Shown piece after piece: positions 1 to 7,734 of a DNA stretch of 64,000 nucleotides. Made by a program: the position numbers and the translations under genes. Source of the stretch: Amycolatopsis nalaikhensis. GTDB lineage: Bacteria; Actinomycetota; Actinomycetes; Mycobacteriales; Pseudonocardiaceae. Every line of letters begins with the position of its first letter. Position 1 is the first letter of the stretch. The notes under the pieces are model-generated. The model was not told the DNA's origin. It was given only the letters and a program-made list of their open reading frames with translations, and ran no database searches. The DNA is taken from contig NZ_CP127173.1 of assembly GCF_030264295.1 (NCBI RefSeq), positions 5,649,501-5,713,500 on the forward strand, read 5' to 3'.

Positions 1-1
1 G

Positions 2-94
2 TACCTGACGGCCTGCTGGATCCGCCGGGACGAAATCGACCGGCTCGCCGACCGAAAGGAACCCGATGTCCTACCTGAAGTCGCTCCCGGCTGA
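2..94 (+). CDS. possible 3' end of an upstream gene (partial)
   Basis: One forward frame is open from the window edge to a TGA at 92-94 and reads as a charged, protein-like tail (WIRRDEIDRLADRKE). It would overlap the start of the next gene by 29 bases, which is common in actinomycete operons. Too little is visible for a function, and a second frame also stays open to 78, so this is only a weak call. Confidence 0.25.
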   Translation, partial: YLTACWIRRDEIDRLADRKEPDVLPEVAPG

Positions 95-611
95 AACGAC
101 GCTGCTCCAGGTGTTCCAGGCCTACCCCGAACCGGCGCGCCACCTGCTCGCGTTCCACGAAACGCTGTTGCGCGGCGAATCGCCGTTCACCCCGGGGGAG
201 CGGGAAATGATCGCGGCCTACGTTTCGGGCGTGAACAGCTGCGGCTACTGCCACGGCATCCACACCGTGACGGCCGAGGCGTTCGGCGTGCCGGAAGGCG
301 TGCTGGCGGCGGCGGTGGCGGACCTGGAAACGGCGCCGGTGGACGACAAGCTGAAGCCCGTGCTCGCCTACGTCGGCAAGCTGACGCGCACGCCGTCGCG
401 GATGTCGCAGGCCGACGCCGACGCCGTGTTCGCGGCGGGCTGGGACGAGCGGGCGCTGCACGACGCCGTGCTCGTCTGCGCGTTGTTCAACTTCATGAAC
501 CGGATGGTCGAGGGCCTCGGCATCGAGGCCGACGCGGCGTACACGGCGACGTCCGGGGAGCGGCTGGCCGAAGGCGGCTACGCCGGGCTGGCCGGACTGC
601 TGGCCGGTTGA
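66..611 (+). CDS. AhpD-like peroxidase-related protein (carboxymuconolactone decarboxylase family)
   Basis: A 181-residue all-alpha protein of the AhpD/CMD superfamily. The signature CxxC with a following histidine is present (CGYCHGIH, Cys59 and Cys62), the arrangement used by AhpD-type proteins for thiol-based peroxide reduction. The length fits the 'uncharacterised peroxidase-related enzyme' subgroup. The ATG at 66 follows an AAGGAA-type ribosome site. It ends at a strong terminator and faces the antiporter gene convergently. The family is clear; the substrate is unknown. A peroxide-defence role is inferred from the motif, and a thiol peroxidase gene lies 6 kb downstream. Confidence 0.8.
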   Translation: MSYLKSLPAETTLLQVFQAYPEPARHLLAFHETLLRGESPFTPGEREMIAAYVSGVNSCGYCHGIHTVTAEAFGVPEGVLAAAVADLETAPVDDKLKPVLAYVGKLTRTPSRMSQADADAVFAAGWDERALHDAVLVCALFNFMNRMVEGLGIEADAAYTATSGERLAEGGYAGLAGLLAG

Positions 612-612
612 C

Positions 613-650
613 GAAAAGGCCGTCACCACCGCGGTGGTGACGGCCTTTTC
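613..650. terminator. bidirectional intrinsic terminator
   Basis: A perfect 38-base palindrome centred at 631/632, with arms of 19 bases that begin GAAAAGGCCGTC and end in TTTTC. It lies between two convergent genes and has A-tracts and T-tracts in the right place for both directions. Confidence 0.9.
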
Positions 651-656
651 GCGCGC

Positions 657-2033
657 TCAGGCCGCTTCGCGCCGGACGATGTCCGGAGTGGACCGTGGGG
701 TGTCCTCTGTGGACAGTCGGTGGCCCAGCCAGTCCTCATGGTCGAGCAGCCGCAGCCGTTCGTCCTCGGTGCGCGCCACCCGCCGCATCGACAGCCGCAG
801 CAACGGCGGTGCCATCACCGACGTCACGATCGCGACCAGGACCACCATCGTGTACGTGGCCGTGTTGAGCACGCCGAGCCGCAGGCCGGTCAAGGCCACG
901 ATCACCTCGATCACGCCGCGGGAGTTCATCCCCGCGCCGAGCGCGAGCCCTTCCCAGCGGCTGAGTTTGCTGACCCGTGCGCCGGTGTACGCGCCGACGA
1001 ACTTGCCGACGATGGCCAGCGCCAGCAGGGCGAGCGCGGCCCACGCCGTGGTCGGGTGCCACAGCGCGGTGAGGTCCATCCGCAGCCCGGCCGTGGCCAG
1101 GAACAGCGGCGCCAGCACGGAAAGCACGACCGTCCGCAGTGGCGCGAGCTTGGGCTGCGCGCTCCGGGACTGGGCGATCAGGATGCCGCCGACGAACGCG
1201 CCGAACACCGGCTCCATGCCGAGGCTCTGCGTCGCGGCGCCGAAGGCCAGCAGGATGATGACGGCCATGCCGACCGCCGGACCGGGCTCCGGCCGGCGCG
1301 CGGCGAGGTCCATCAGCTTCCGCACGGCCACGCGGCCCACGGTGCCGGCCAGCGCCACGAAGCCGATCAGGTAGCCGACCGACAGCGAGACGATCCCGGC
1401 GGTGACGCCGACCGTCGCGGCCGCGGAGACGACCGAGAGCAGCAGCCAGCCGACGGCGTCGTCGACCATGCCGGCCGCCAGGGTCAGCTGGCCGATGTTG
1501 CGGTGCAGCAGGCGCATGTCGGTGAGCGTCTTGGCGATCACCGGGATCGCGGTGACGCACATCGCGACGCCGATGAACAACGCGAACACCCAGCGGCTCG
1601 AGTTGCCGCTGCCGAGCAGGGAACCGGGCAGCACGAACCCGAGCGCGATGCCCAGGCCCAGCGGCAGCAGCAGCCCGAAGAGGCTGACGGTGGCCGCGGT
1701 CCGGCCCTGGCGGCGCAGGATGCGCGTGTCGAGGTGCGTGCCGGTGACGCCGACGAGCAGCAGCACGGCGAGCTGGCCGACGGCGTCGAGCAGGTGGATC
1801 TGCTCGGCGGGCTGCGTGGGCAGCAGCCAGTTCGAGACGGCGGGCGCGAGGTGCCCGAGCAGCGACGGGCCGAGCAGCATGCCGGTGACGAGCTCGCCGA
1901 CCACGGACGGCAGCCCGAAGCGCTCGCCGAGCCTGCCCAGCAGCTTGGCCGTGGTCAGCAGGACCAGCATGCCCAGCAGGAACAACAACAACGGGTGCGG
2001 CGCGATCGGCGCCACGGGAGCGGCAAGGTGCAT
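657..2033 (-). CDS. CPA2-family cation/proton antiporter
   Basis: A 458-residue integral membrane protein with about 12 hydrophobic segments, typical of Kef/NapA-type monovalent cation:proton antiporters. Recognisable features are the early segment LPSVVGELVTGMLLGPSLLG and a central GMVDDAVGW with the paired acidic residues expected in the transport site. The C-terminal tail is short, hydrophilic and lacks a TrkA-N domain. The ATG at 2033 was chosen because GGAGG precedes it by 6 bases; an upstream in-frame ATG at 2114 lacks a site. It is divergent from the apoprotein-like gene. It may be housekeeping or may belong to the nearby cluster; the sequence does not decide. Confidence 0.85.
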   Translation of the reverse strand: MHLAAPVAPIAPHPLLLFLLGMLVLLTTAKLLGRLGERFGLPSVVGELVTGMLLGPSLLGHLAPAVSNWLLPTQPAEQIHLLDAVGQLAVLLLVGVTGTHLDTRILRRQGRTAATVSLFGLLLPLGLGIALGFVLPGSLLGSGNSSRWVFALFIGVAMCVTAIPVIAKTLTDMRLLHRNIGQLTLAAGMVDDAVGWLLLSVVSAAATVGVTAGIVSLSVGYLIGFVALAGTVGRVAVRKLMDLAARRPEPGPAVGMAVIILLAFGAATQSLGMEPVFGAFVGGILIAQSRSAQPKLAPLRTVVLSVLAPLFLATAGLRMDLTALWHPTTAWAALALLALAIVGKFVGAYTGARVSKLSRWEGLALGAGMNSRGVIEVIVALTGLRLGVLNTATYTMVVLVAIVTSVMAPPLLRLSMRRVARTEDERLRLLDHEDWLGHRLSTEDTPRSTPDIVRREAA

Positions 2034-2224
2034 GGTCGACCTCCACGAGTACTCGTCGGTCGAATTCTTCCGGCAGGCCGGCGGTGCCGGCGTCTCGATC
2101 CATGCGGATCTCACGAATTCCCGCTGCAGTTCGCCGGATTCTCCGTTCGGTGGCGGCCTCGCCGTAGGATCCGGGCAGGGGTCCGCCTTTTCCCGAAACG
2201 CACCGGAATGAGGGGAGTTTCTCC

Positions 2225-2647
2225 ATGGGTACGAAAACCCGCAGACTCGCGACCGTGGTGGCGGCGGCCGCCGGACTGGTCGCCGCGGTCGCGCCGTCGG
2301 CTTCCGCCGCGGCGCCGGTCCGCCTGTTCGCGGCGCCGACGTTCGCCTTGTCCGCCAACGCCACCGTCGCGGCCGTCGTCACCGGCCTGCCCGCGAACGG
2401 CACGTTCTGGGTCGGCGAATGCGGCTGGGTGCCGACCGGCTGCGCCGGCAACCCGGCGACCGTCGTGGAAATCCACAGCGACGCCAAGGGCACCGCGTTC
2501 ACCACGATCGTGGCGCAGAAAGTGTACGTCGGCAATATCGGCGACGGCGTCGACGTGACGGTCGACTGCGCCGCCGTGCAATGCACGCTCGGGGTCTACG
2601 ACGTTTCCGTGACGGCGCTCGACCGCGTCGACATCCATTTCCGCTGA
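2225..2647 (+). CDS. secreted neocarzinostatin-family (chromoprotein enediyne apoprotein-like) protein
   Basis: A 140-residue protein with a classical signal peptide (basic start, alanine-rich core, ASA|A cleavage near residue 29), leaving a mature domain of about 110 residues, the size of neocarzinostatin-type apoproteins. The mature part matches that family from memory: VGECGWV (VGQCAWV in neocarzinostatin), NPATV, DAKGTAFTTI, TVDCAAVQC (TVDCTTAAC) and a C-terminal VDIHF. Four cysteines form two pairs, Cys66/Cys73 and Cys115/Cys120. The second pair has the exact family spacing; the first loop is 3 residues shorter. These beta-sandwich proteins bind and carry enediyne chromophores outside the cell. 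Family members also occur outside enediyne clusters, so role here is inferred from the cluster 5 kb away. Confidence 0.8.
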   Translation: MGTKTRRLATVVAAAAGLVAAVAPSASAAAPVRLFAAPTFALSANATVAAVVTGLPANGTFWVGECGWVPTGCAGNPATVVEIHSDAKGTAFTTIVAQKVYVGNIGDGVDVTVDCAAVQCTLGVYDVSVTALDRVDIHFR

Positions 2648-2654
2648 CCCCGGC

Positions 2655-2698
2655 TCGTGAGTGGAAAACAGTGTTAGAACACTGTTTTCCACTCACGA
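2655..2698. repeat. long hairpin, family C (TCGTGAGTG ... GTTAGAAC ... CACTCACGA)
   Basis: A perfect inverted repeat with two 21-base arms around an AG loop. The outer ends and the loop are shared with the element at 29367-29412 while the middle of the stem differs but still pairs. It sits between the apoprotein-like gene and the convergent ligase gene and could act as a bidirectional terminator. Confidence 0.9.
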
Positions 2699-2718
2699 CG
2701 GGCGGGTGGGCGCGGGGG

Positions 2719-4824
2719 TCAGGAGGCGAGGATCTCCGCCGCGCGGCTGTCGTCGCCGCCGTCGTGGGCGGCCAGCAGGTCGGCGAACCTCTCCGCGGGC
2801 AGGATCCGGACGCCCAGCTCGGCCGCCTTGTCCGCCTTGCTGCCGGAACCGTCGCCGACGACGACCAGGTCCGTCTTCGCCGACACCGACCCGGACGCCG
2901 TCCCGCCGAGGCGTTCGACGGCCTGGTTGCCTTCGTCGCGGTTCTTCAGCCCGGGGACAGCACCGGTGACCACGACCCGCATCGGCGAGCCGTCGGGCTT
3001 GCGCAGCGGGAGCACGGTGGCCGCGGCCGGGGCCGGGGCGGCGTCCGGCTCGGTCATGGTGAGCCCGCGGGCCGCCAGCTTCGCGATGACCCCGGCCAGC
3101 TCGGCGAGCTCGGCCGCGATGGTCTCGGCGCGTTCCAGGCCGACGCCTTCGACCTCCTGCAGCTGCTCGGGCGTGGCCGCGAGCAGCGCGTCCATCGAGC
3201 CGAAGTGCCGGGCCAGCCGTCGCGACACCGCGCGCCCGGCCATCCGGATGCCGAGCCCGGTGAGCAGGCTCGACAACGGGCGCTTCTTCGTCAACGCGAT
3301 CGCCGCGACGAGCTTGCCGCCGGAGATCTCGCCGAGGCCGTCGAGCGCCGCGAGCCGCGGCACGTCGAGGTCGTACAGGTCGGCCGGGTCGGCGACGAGC
3401 CCCTCGGCGACCAGCAGGTCGATGATCTTGCCGCCGAGGCCCTCGATGTCCATCGCCTCGCGCGTGGCGTAGTGGGCCAGGATCTTCCGCGCGCCGCAGG
3501 CCCGGCCGCCGGTGCAGCGCCAGCGCGTCTGCGAGCGGTCGATCTCGGAACCGCAGTCCGGGCAGACCTCGGGTGGCGTGAACGGCTTGGCGTTCTTCGG
3601 CCGCTCGTCGAGCTTCGCGCCGGTGATCTCGGGGATGACGTCACCCGCGCGGCGGACGAACACCGTGTCGCCGACGCGGACGTTGCGCCGCTCGAGGTCG
3701 TCGAAGTTGTGCAGGGTGGCGGAAACGACCTTCACGCCGTCGATGAAGACGGGTTCGAGCGTGGCGACCGGGGTGATCACGCCGGTCCGGCCGACCTGGA
3801 CGTCGATGGCCAGCAGCTTGGTGCTGCGCGTGTCGGCGGGGAACTTCACGGCCACGCCCCAGCGCGGCGCCTTGGTCGACGCGCCGGCGGCGGCGCGGTC
3901 CTCGGGCCGGTCGGCCTTGATGACCGCGCCGTCCACGCCGAAGCCGAGGGAACCGCGCAGGTCCCGGATCTCGGCGACCGCGGCTTCGATCTCTTCGGCG
4001 CTGTGGCAGACCTTCAGCGCTGGCTTGCAGCCCGACGTCGTCGCGACGCCGAGCTTTTCCAGCTGGGCCATGGCTTCCGAGTGCGTGCCGTCGTCGGCGA
4101 GGCCCTGCACGGCGTAGGCGACGAACGACAGCGGCGCGGAGTAGGCGCGGTCGACCGCGCGCAGCGTCCCGGCCGCCGCGCTGCGCGGGTGCGCGAACGC
4201 GGGCTCGCCGTGCCCGGTGCGGAGCTCGTTGGCGGTGCGGAAGTCCTCGTCGGTCATGAAGACCTCGCCGCGGACCTCGATCGTCCGGGGCGAGGAAAGC
4301 TTGGCGGGCAAGCCTTTGGCGAGGATCGCGCGAGTCGTGACGTCCTCGCCCATCGTGCCGGTGCCACGCGTGAGGACGAGGGTGAGGCGCCCACGGGAGT
4401 AGCGGGCGGCGACCGCGAGGCCGTCCAGCTTGGGCTCGACGGTGTAGGCCGCGACCGGGTGGTCGAGGACGCGCTCGAGGCGCGCGGCCCACTTGTGCAG
4501 TGACTCGGTGTCGAAGACGTTGTCCAGGCCCAGCATCGGCGTGCTGTGCGGGATCTCGGTGCCCGGCGCGACGCCCGCGCCGACGGCTTCGGTCGGGGTG
4601 TCGGCGGGCTTCCACGCCGGGTGCGCGGCCTCGGTCGCGAGCGCGCGGGCCAGCAGGGCGTCGTAGGTGTCGTCGTCCATCAGGACGTCCGAGCCGGCGT
4701 AGTACGCGGTCGCGGCGGCGCGGATCTCGGCGAGCGCCTTCTCGTAACGCGCGGCGGACGGGAACGGCTTCGCCTTCGCCGGGTCGACGGGGTCCCCGGC
4801 GCCGGGGGGAAGTGCCGTGGTCAT
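2719..4824 (-). CDS. ligA: NAD+-dependent DNA ligase
   Basis: A 701-residue complete bacterial-type DNA ligase. It seals nicks in duplex DNA using NAD+. Domains in order: Ia/adenylation domain with the AMP-accepting lysine in EPKLDG (Lys132) and the GLDN motif; OB fold; a four-cysteine zinc finger around residues 420-445 (CPDCG ... RWRC ... ACGARK); helix-hairpin-helix repeats; and a C-terminal BRCT domain from about 620. The housekeeping ligA of actinobacteria is usually next to gatCAB. Here it stands alone between an apoprotein-like gene and SgcJ-like genes, so it may be a second ligase. A DNA-repair or self-protection role would fit a DNA-cleaving product but is inference. The ATG at 4824 is preceded by a weak GAGGGA site. 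Confidence 0.9.
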   Translation of the reverse strand: MTTALPPGAGDPVDPAKAKPFPSAARYEKALAEIRAAATAYYAGSDVLMDDDTYDALLARALATEAAHPAWKPADTPTEAVGAGVAPGTEIPHSTPMLGLDNVFDTESLHKWAARLERVLDHPVAAYTVEPKLDGLAVAARYSRGRLTLVLTRGTGTMGEDVTTRAILAKGLPAKLSSPRTIEVRGEVFMTDEDFRTANELRTGHGEPAFAHPRSAAAGTLRAVDRAYSAPLSFVAYAVQGLADDGTHSEAMAQLEKLGVATTSGCKPALKVCHSAEEIEAAVAEIRDLRGSLGFGVDGAVIKADRPEDRAAAGASTKAPRWGVAVKFPADTRSTKLLAIDVQVGRTGVITPVATLEPVFIDGVKVVSATLHNFDDLERRNVRVGDTVFVRRAGDVIPEITGAKLDERPKNAKPFTPPEVCPDCGSEIDRSQTRWRCTGGRACGARKILAHYATREAMDIEGLGGKIIDLLVAEGLVADPADLYDLDVPRLAALDGLGEISGGKLVAAIALTKKRPLSSLLTGLGIRMAGRAVSRRLARHFGSMDALLAATPEQLQEVEGVGLERAETIAAELAELAGVIAKLAARGLTMTEPDAAPAPAAATVLPLRKPDGSPMRVVVTGAVPGLKNRDEGNQAVERLGGTASGSVSAKTDLVVVGDGSGSKADKAAELGVRILPAERFADLLAAHDGGDDSRAAEILAS

Positions 4825-4916
4825 CGGGATCCCTCGCTCCTCGGCCGACGGACGGGCCGGACGGCCCCACCGGGGACGCTAGTCCCGCGACCGCCCGTCG
4901 CCATCTCCCAAAATGC

Positions 4917-4953
4917 CGTGAAGGCCACCTTGGTCCCCAAGGTGGCCTTCACG
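4917..4953. repeat. long hairpin, family D (GTGAAGGCCACCTTGG type)
   Basis: A perfect inverted repeat with 17-base arms and a TCC loop, between the ligase start and the end of the first SgcJ-like gene, both on the minus strand. It probably terminates the transcript of 4970-5446's neighbour operon ahead of ligA. A related, larger element lies at 15894-15977. Confidence 0.85.
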
Positions 4954-4969
4954 AACTCGAACCCGTCGC

Positions 4970-5446
4970 TCAGCCCTTGACGGGGCTGCTCTGGTGCGAG
5001 AACAGGCTCAGGTCGCCTTCGCCGTTGCGGACGACGACCCAGACGGCCCGGATCTGGTTCTCCGGCGCGATCTCGGACTCACCGGGGCGGATGATGCCGC
5101 CTTCGGTGATGGCGATCGCGATGTCCGGCTCGAGGAACTTGACCTCCAGCGGCCAGCCGGACACGTGCGCGCCCTTCAGGGGACCGGAGAACCCGGCGCG
5201 CATGTAGTCGCGGATCTCGTCCTGGCTGGTGAGCTGGTTGTCCTGCAGCAGCAGGCTGCCGTTGGCGGTGAAGACGTCCGCGAACTTGTCGGGGTCGTTC
5301 AGCTGCCAGGCGTCCTGGATGCGCTGCGGCACGGTGAGGACGGCCTTTTCGTCCGCGCTGGTGAACTCGCGGTAGAAAGAGGTGTCCTCCTCGACGCCGT
5401 GCGCGGCGAGGATCGCGGTGGCGTCGCCCCACGAATTGGTCGGCAC
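4970..5446 (-). CDS. SgcJ/EcaC-type NTF2-fold protein
   Basis: A 158-residue NTF2/SnoaL-fold protein. It shows the family layout: N-terminal helix with DEKAVLTVPQRIQDAWQLND, a mid FTANGSLLL strand, and a C-terminal IRAVWVVVRNGEGDLSLF strand ending QSSPVKG. The family is named after SgcJ of the C-1027 enediyne cluster and is thought to help shape or process the enediyne polyene, but members are also found elsewhere. The GTG at 5446 is chosen because AGGAG lies 6 bases upstream. It follows the next paralogue by 23 bases in one operon. No catalytic residues can be assigned. Confidence 0.75.
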   Translation of the reverse strand: MPTNSWGDATAILAAHGVEEDTSFYREFTSADEKAVLTVPQRIQDAWQLNDPDKFADVFTANGSLLLQDNQLTSQDEIRDYMRAGFSGPLKGAHVSGWPLEVKFLEPDIAIAITEGGIIRPGESEIAPENQIRAVWVVVRNGEGDLSLFSHQSSPVKG

Positions 5447-5469
5447 AATGATCTCCTGGGTGGTTTCGG

Positions 5470-5937
5470 TTACCAGCGGAGCGTGGCGCCGGCGCCGCGC
5501 GGGCTGTTCTGGTAGACGGCCAGCTGCCATTCGTTGTCGCGCTTGACGACGACCCAGGTCGACCGGACGGCGAGCTCTTCGTCGATTTCGGTCTCGCCCG
5601 GGGCGAGGATGCCGCCGTGGGTGCGGATCAGCGCGACGGTGTCCGAAACGAACCGGAGGTTGACCGGCTTGCCCGTGACGCCGGTACCCTTGAACGGACC
5701 GGCGTAGGCGGCGGCCATGAAGGCGCCGATCTCGTCGCGGCCCTTCTTCAGCACGTCACCGGGGAGGATGAGGATGCCGTCCTCGGTGAAGGCCTTGGCG
5801 ACACCGTAGCCGTCGTTCTTGCTCCAGGCGGCGATCAGGCGCAGCGGGACGTCGAGGGCTTCCTTTTCCTTTTCGGAGGTGAAGGGCCCGTAGTAGTCGT
5901 CCAGCCTGGCCTGCTCGTCAGAAGTGGGTGCGGACAC
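5470..5937 (-). CDS. SgcJ/EcaC-type NTF2-fold protein, second paralogue
   Basis: A 155-residue paralogue of the neighbouring protein with the same landmarks: EKEALDVPLRLIAAWSKND, FTEDGILILPGD, GRDEIGAFMAAAY, RSTWVVVKRDNEWQLAVYQNSPRG. First gene of a two-gene minus-strand operon. The GTG at 5937 follows AAGGAG with 8-base spacing. Together with 4970-5446 and 6142-6597 it forms three diverged copies within 1.7 kb. Family-level function as above; why three are needed is unknown, though a hetero-oligomer is possible. Confidence 0.75.
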   Translation of the reverse strand: MSAPTSDEQARLDDYYGPFTSEKEKEALDVPLRLIAAWSKNDGYGVAKAFTEDGILILPGDVLKKGRDEIGAFMAAAYAGPFKGTGVTGKPVNLRFVSDTVALIRTHGGILAPGETEIDEELAVRSTWVVVKRDNEWQLAVYQNSPRGAGATLRW

Positions 5938-6141
5938 TGTTGCTTCTCCTTCGATCGGTCGGCCAACCAACGGCGGGGTTACGATCGGCCCATACGGGGT
6001 TCATGGTCACACGGCTCCCGGCGCGGAAACCTCTCCTGAGTTGCCGGTCTTTCCCGCAGTGGAGGAGATGCCGAAGTGCCCCGGTTCCCGGAATCCTGGC
6101 CACGGAGATTCGAGCCACAACCGTCAGCCAAGGAGAGCCGG
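5938..6141. promoter_or_regulatory. divergent promoter region between SgcJ-like operons
   Basis: A 204-base spacer between two divergent operons of paralogous genes, so it must hold both promoters. It is clearly less GC-rich than its surroundings in the middle (around 5980-6060). I could not assign -35/-10 boxes with confidence and see no hairpin repeat here. Confidence 0.5.
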
Positions 6142-6597
6142 ATGTCCGAGAAGGCTTCGTCCCTCGTCGCGGGGGCCAAACAGTGGGCCACCTACTACGG
6201 GAAGTTCACCCAGGGCGAGGAGAGCGCCGCGGTGACGGCGCAGCTGCGCGCCCGCGCGGCGTGGGACGCGAACGACGCCGGCGCGTTCGCGGAGTCGTTC
6301 GCCGAGAACGGCAGCATCCTCGTCGACGACGAGCAGATCAACGGCCGCGACGCGATCCGGACGTGGTTCGCTGACGCGTTCGGGGCAAGGCTGTCGGGCA
6401 CCAAGCTGGTGACCGAGCCGATCGAGGTGAAGGTCCTCGAGCCGGGGGTGGCGGTGGTGATCACCGACGGCGGCGTGCTGTACGAAGGGGAGACGACGGT
6501 CCCGGCCGAGCGCACGGTCCGCGGCACGTGGGTGGTCGCCCAGCTCGACGGCGAGTGGCGCCTGGTGTCCCAGCAGACGAGCCCGGTCAAGGGCTGA
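6142..6597 (+). CDS. SgcJ/EcaC-type NTF2-fold protein, third paralogue
   Basis: A 151-residue NTF2-fold protein with ESAAVTAQLRARAAWDAND, FAENGSILVDDEQINGRDA and the C-terminal RGTWVVAQLDGEWRLVSQQ followed by TSPVKG, nearly the same end as the first paralogue. The ATG at 6142 is preceded by AAGGAGAG. It is translated 10 bases ahead of the thiol peroxidase, so the two probably share a transcript, suggesting a link to oxidant handling. Divergent from the other two copies. Confidence 0.75.
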   Translation: MSEKASSLVAGAKQWATYYGKFTQGEESAAVTAQLRARAAWDANDAGAFAESFAENGSILVDDEQINGRDAIRTWFADAFGARLSGTKLVTEPIEVKVLEPGVAVVITDGGVLYEGETTVPAERTVRGTWVVAQLDGEWRLVSQQTSPVKG

Positions 6598-6607
6598 GGG
6601 GGCCGGG

Positions 6608-7147
6608 ATGACGGAGCGAACGGGCGTGGTGACGTTCCGCGGGAACCCGGTGACGTTGCTGGGCCCGGAGGTAGCGGTCGGCGACCAGGCCCCGGACTTC
6701 ACGGCGCTGGCCAACGACATGTCCCCGGTCCGCTTTTCGGAGCTGGGCGGGACGAGGGTGATCTCGGTGGTCCCGTCGCTGGAGACGCCGGTGTGCGACC
6801 TGCAGACGCGCCGTTTCAACGAGAGCGTGACGCAGCTGGGCGAGGCATCGGTGCTGACGGTATCGGTGGACCTCCCGTTCGCCCAGGCCCGCTGGTGCGG
6901 AGCGGCGGGCGTTTCGGGCGTCCGGACGCTGTCGGACCACCGGGACCTGTCGTTCGGGCTGGCGTACGGAGTGGTGATCAAGGAGTTCCGCCTGCTGTCC
7001 CGAGCGGTGTTCGTGGTGGACGAAACGGGAACGGTGGTCCACGCGGAGTACGTACCGGAGGTAGGCCAGGAGCCGAACTTCGGCGCGGCGATAGTGGCCG
7101 CCCAAGGAGCCGAGTCCGCGCGCCGAGAAGAGGGCCGCGCAGCCTGA
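6608..7147 (+). CDS. tpx: thiol peroxidase (Tpx-type atypical 2-Cys peroxiredoxin)
   Basis: A 179-residue peroxiredoxin of the Tpx group. It reduces hydrogen peroxide and alkyl hydroperoxides with electrons from thioredoxin in the cytoplasm. The peroxidatic cysteine lies in PSLETPVCD (Cys63) and the resolving cysteine in FAQARWCG (Cys97), the spacing expected for Tpx. The N-terminal GNPVTLLG and the late VPEVGQEPNF are family signatures. It follows the third SgcJ-like gene by 10 bases. The 3' part uses more A- and G-ending codons than its neighbours. Confidence 0.9.
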   Translation: MTERTGVVTFRGNPVTLLGPEVAVGDQAPDFTALANDMSPVRFSELGGTRVISVVPSLETPVCDLQTRRFNESVTQLGEASVLTVSVDLPFAQARWCGAAGVSGVRTLSDHRDLSFGLAYGVVIKEFRLLSRAVFVVDETGTVVHAEYVPEVGQEPNFGAAIVAAQGAESARREEGRAA

Positions 7148-7172
7148 CTGTCCGATAGGGACGGTCATATCC

Positions 7173-7219
7173 GCGAAGGCCGCCGTCCGGGTCCCCCTGC
7201 ACCCGGCGGCGGCCTTCGC
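7173..7219 (+). terminator. intrinsic terminator after tpx
   Basis: Inverted repeat with arms starting GCGAAGGCCGCC and ending GGCGGCCTTCGC, one bulged base, followed by a T-rich run (CTTTTTTGC). It ends the SgcJ-like/tpx transcript. Confidence 0.85.
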
Positions 7220-7239
7220 TTTTTTGCGTGCGGAGGGAT

Positions 7240-7560
7240 GGGCTGAAGGGGACGTTCATCGCATGTGGTGAGCTGAAGGGGACGTTCATCGCATCAGATG
7301 CCAGCAAAGTCCCCTTCAGCTCACGACGCCGGCGCACCGAGGGCGAGGCGGGCCGGGGGCGGGAGACGCGGTGGCGCACCGAGGGCGAGGCCGCTCGGGG
7401 GCGGGCGAGGCGGCGGCCTTCGCTTTTGTGCGTGGGGAGGCCAGTCGGCCGCGCGGGCGCGCTGGGTCGGGATGGGCTGAAGGGGACGTTGGTCGCATGT
7501 GGTGAGCTGAAGGGGACGTTCGTCGCATCAGATGCCAGCAAAGTCCCCTTCAGCCCACAG
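7240..7560. repeat. two copies of hairpin family B (GCTGAAGGGGAC / GTCCCCTTCAGC)
   Basis: Two direct copies about 235 bases apart (about 7243-7320 and 7477-7556). Each holds two GCTGAAGGGGAC half-sites in the same direction followed by the inverse GTCCCCTTCAGC, with a small inner palindrome GCATCAGATGC. The stretch between them is GC-rich low-complexity sequence with no convincing gene. The whole 7150-7734 gap holds only these repeats and two terminators. Other copies lie at 20008-20092 and 34779-34858. Confidence 0.85.
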
Positions 7561-7660
7561 CGCCGCCGCCCGAGGAGAACGCGCACCGAGCTGACCGAAG
7601 TGAGGACATCCAGCCCCCACCCAGCATCCCGATACGAAGCCAAAACACGGCCGACGGCCT

Positions 7661-7692
7661 CTTGTCAAGACACGCTTTTCCGTCTTGACAAG
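7661..7692. terminator. intrinsic terminator after the aryl-acid ligase gene
   Basis: Perfect 11-base arms (CTTGTCAAGAC / GTCTTGACAAG) around a 10-base loop containing TTTT, placed just beyond the end of the minus-strand PKS-ligase operon and flanked by GGCC-rich arms that extend the pairing. Confidence 0.8.
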
Positions 7693-7734
7693 ACGCCGCC
7701 GGCCGTAGTCACAATCAGGCGTCGGGATGCGAAC

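Noticed and set aside
720..2586. Very long open frames on both strands opposite and beside the antiporter gene (612 and 616 codons)
   Set aside because: They are high-GC shadows with repetitive Arg/Pro/Ala/Gly/His composition; the antiporter frame has membrane segments, a ribosome site and normal third-position bias.
7240..7560. CRISPR array from regularly spaced repeats
   Set aside because: Half-sites are inverted as well as direct, spacing is irregular, there are no unique spacers and no cas genes.
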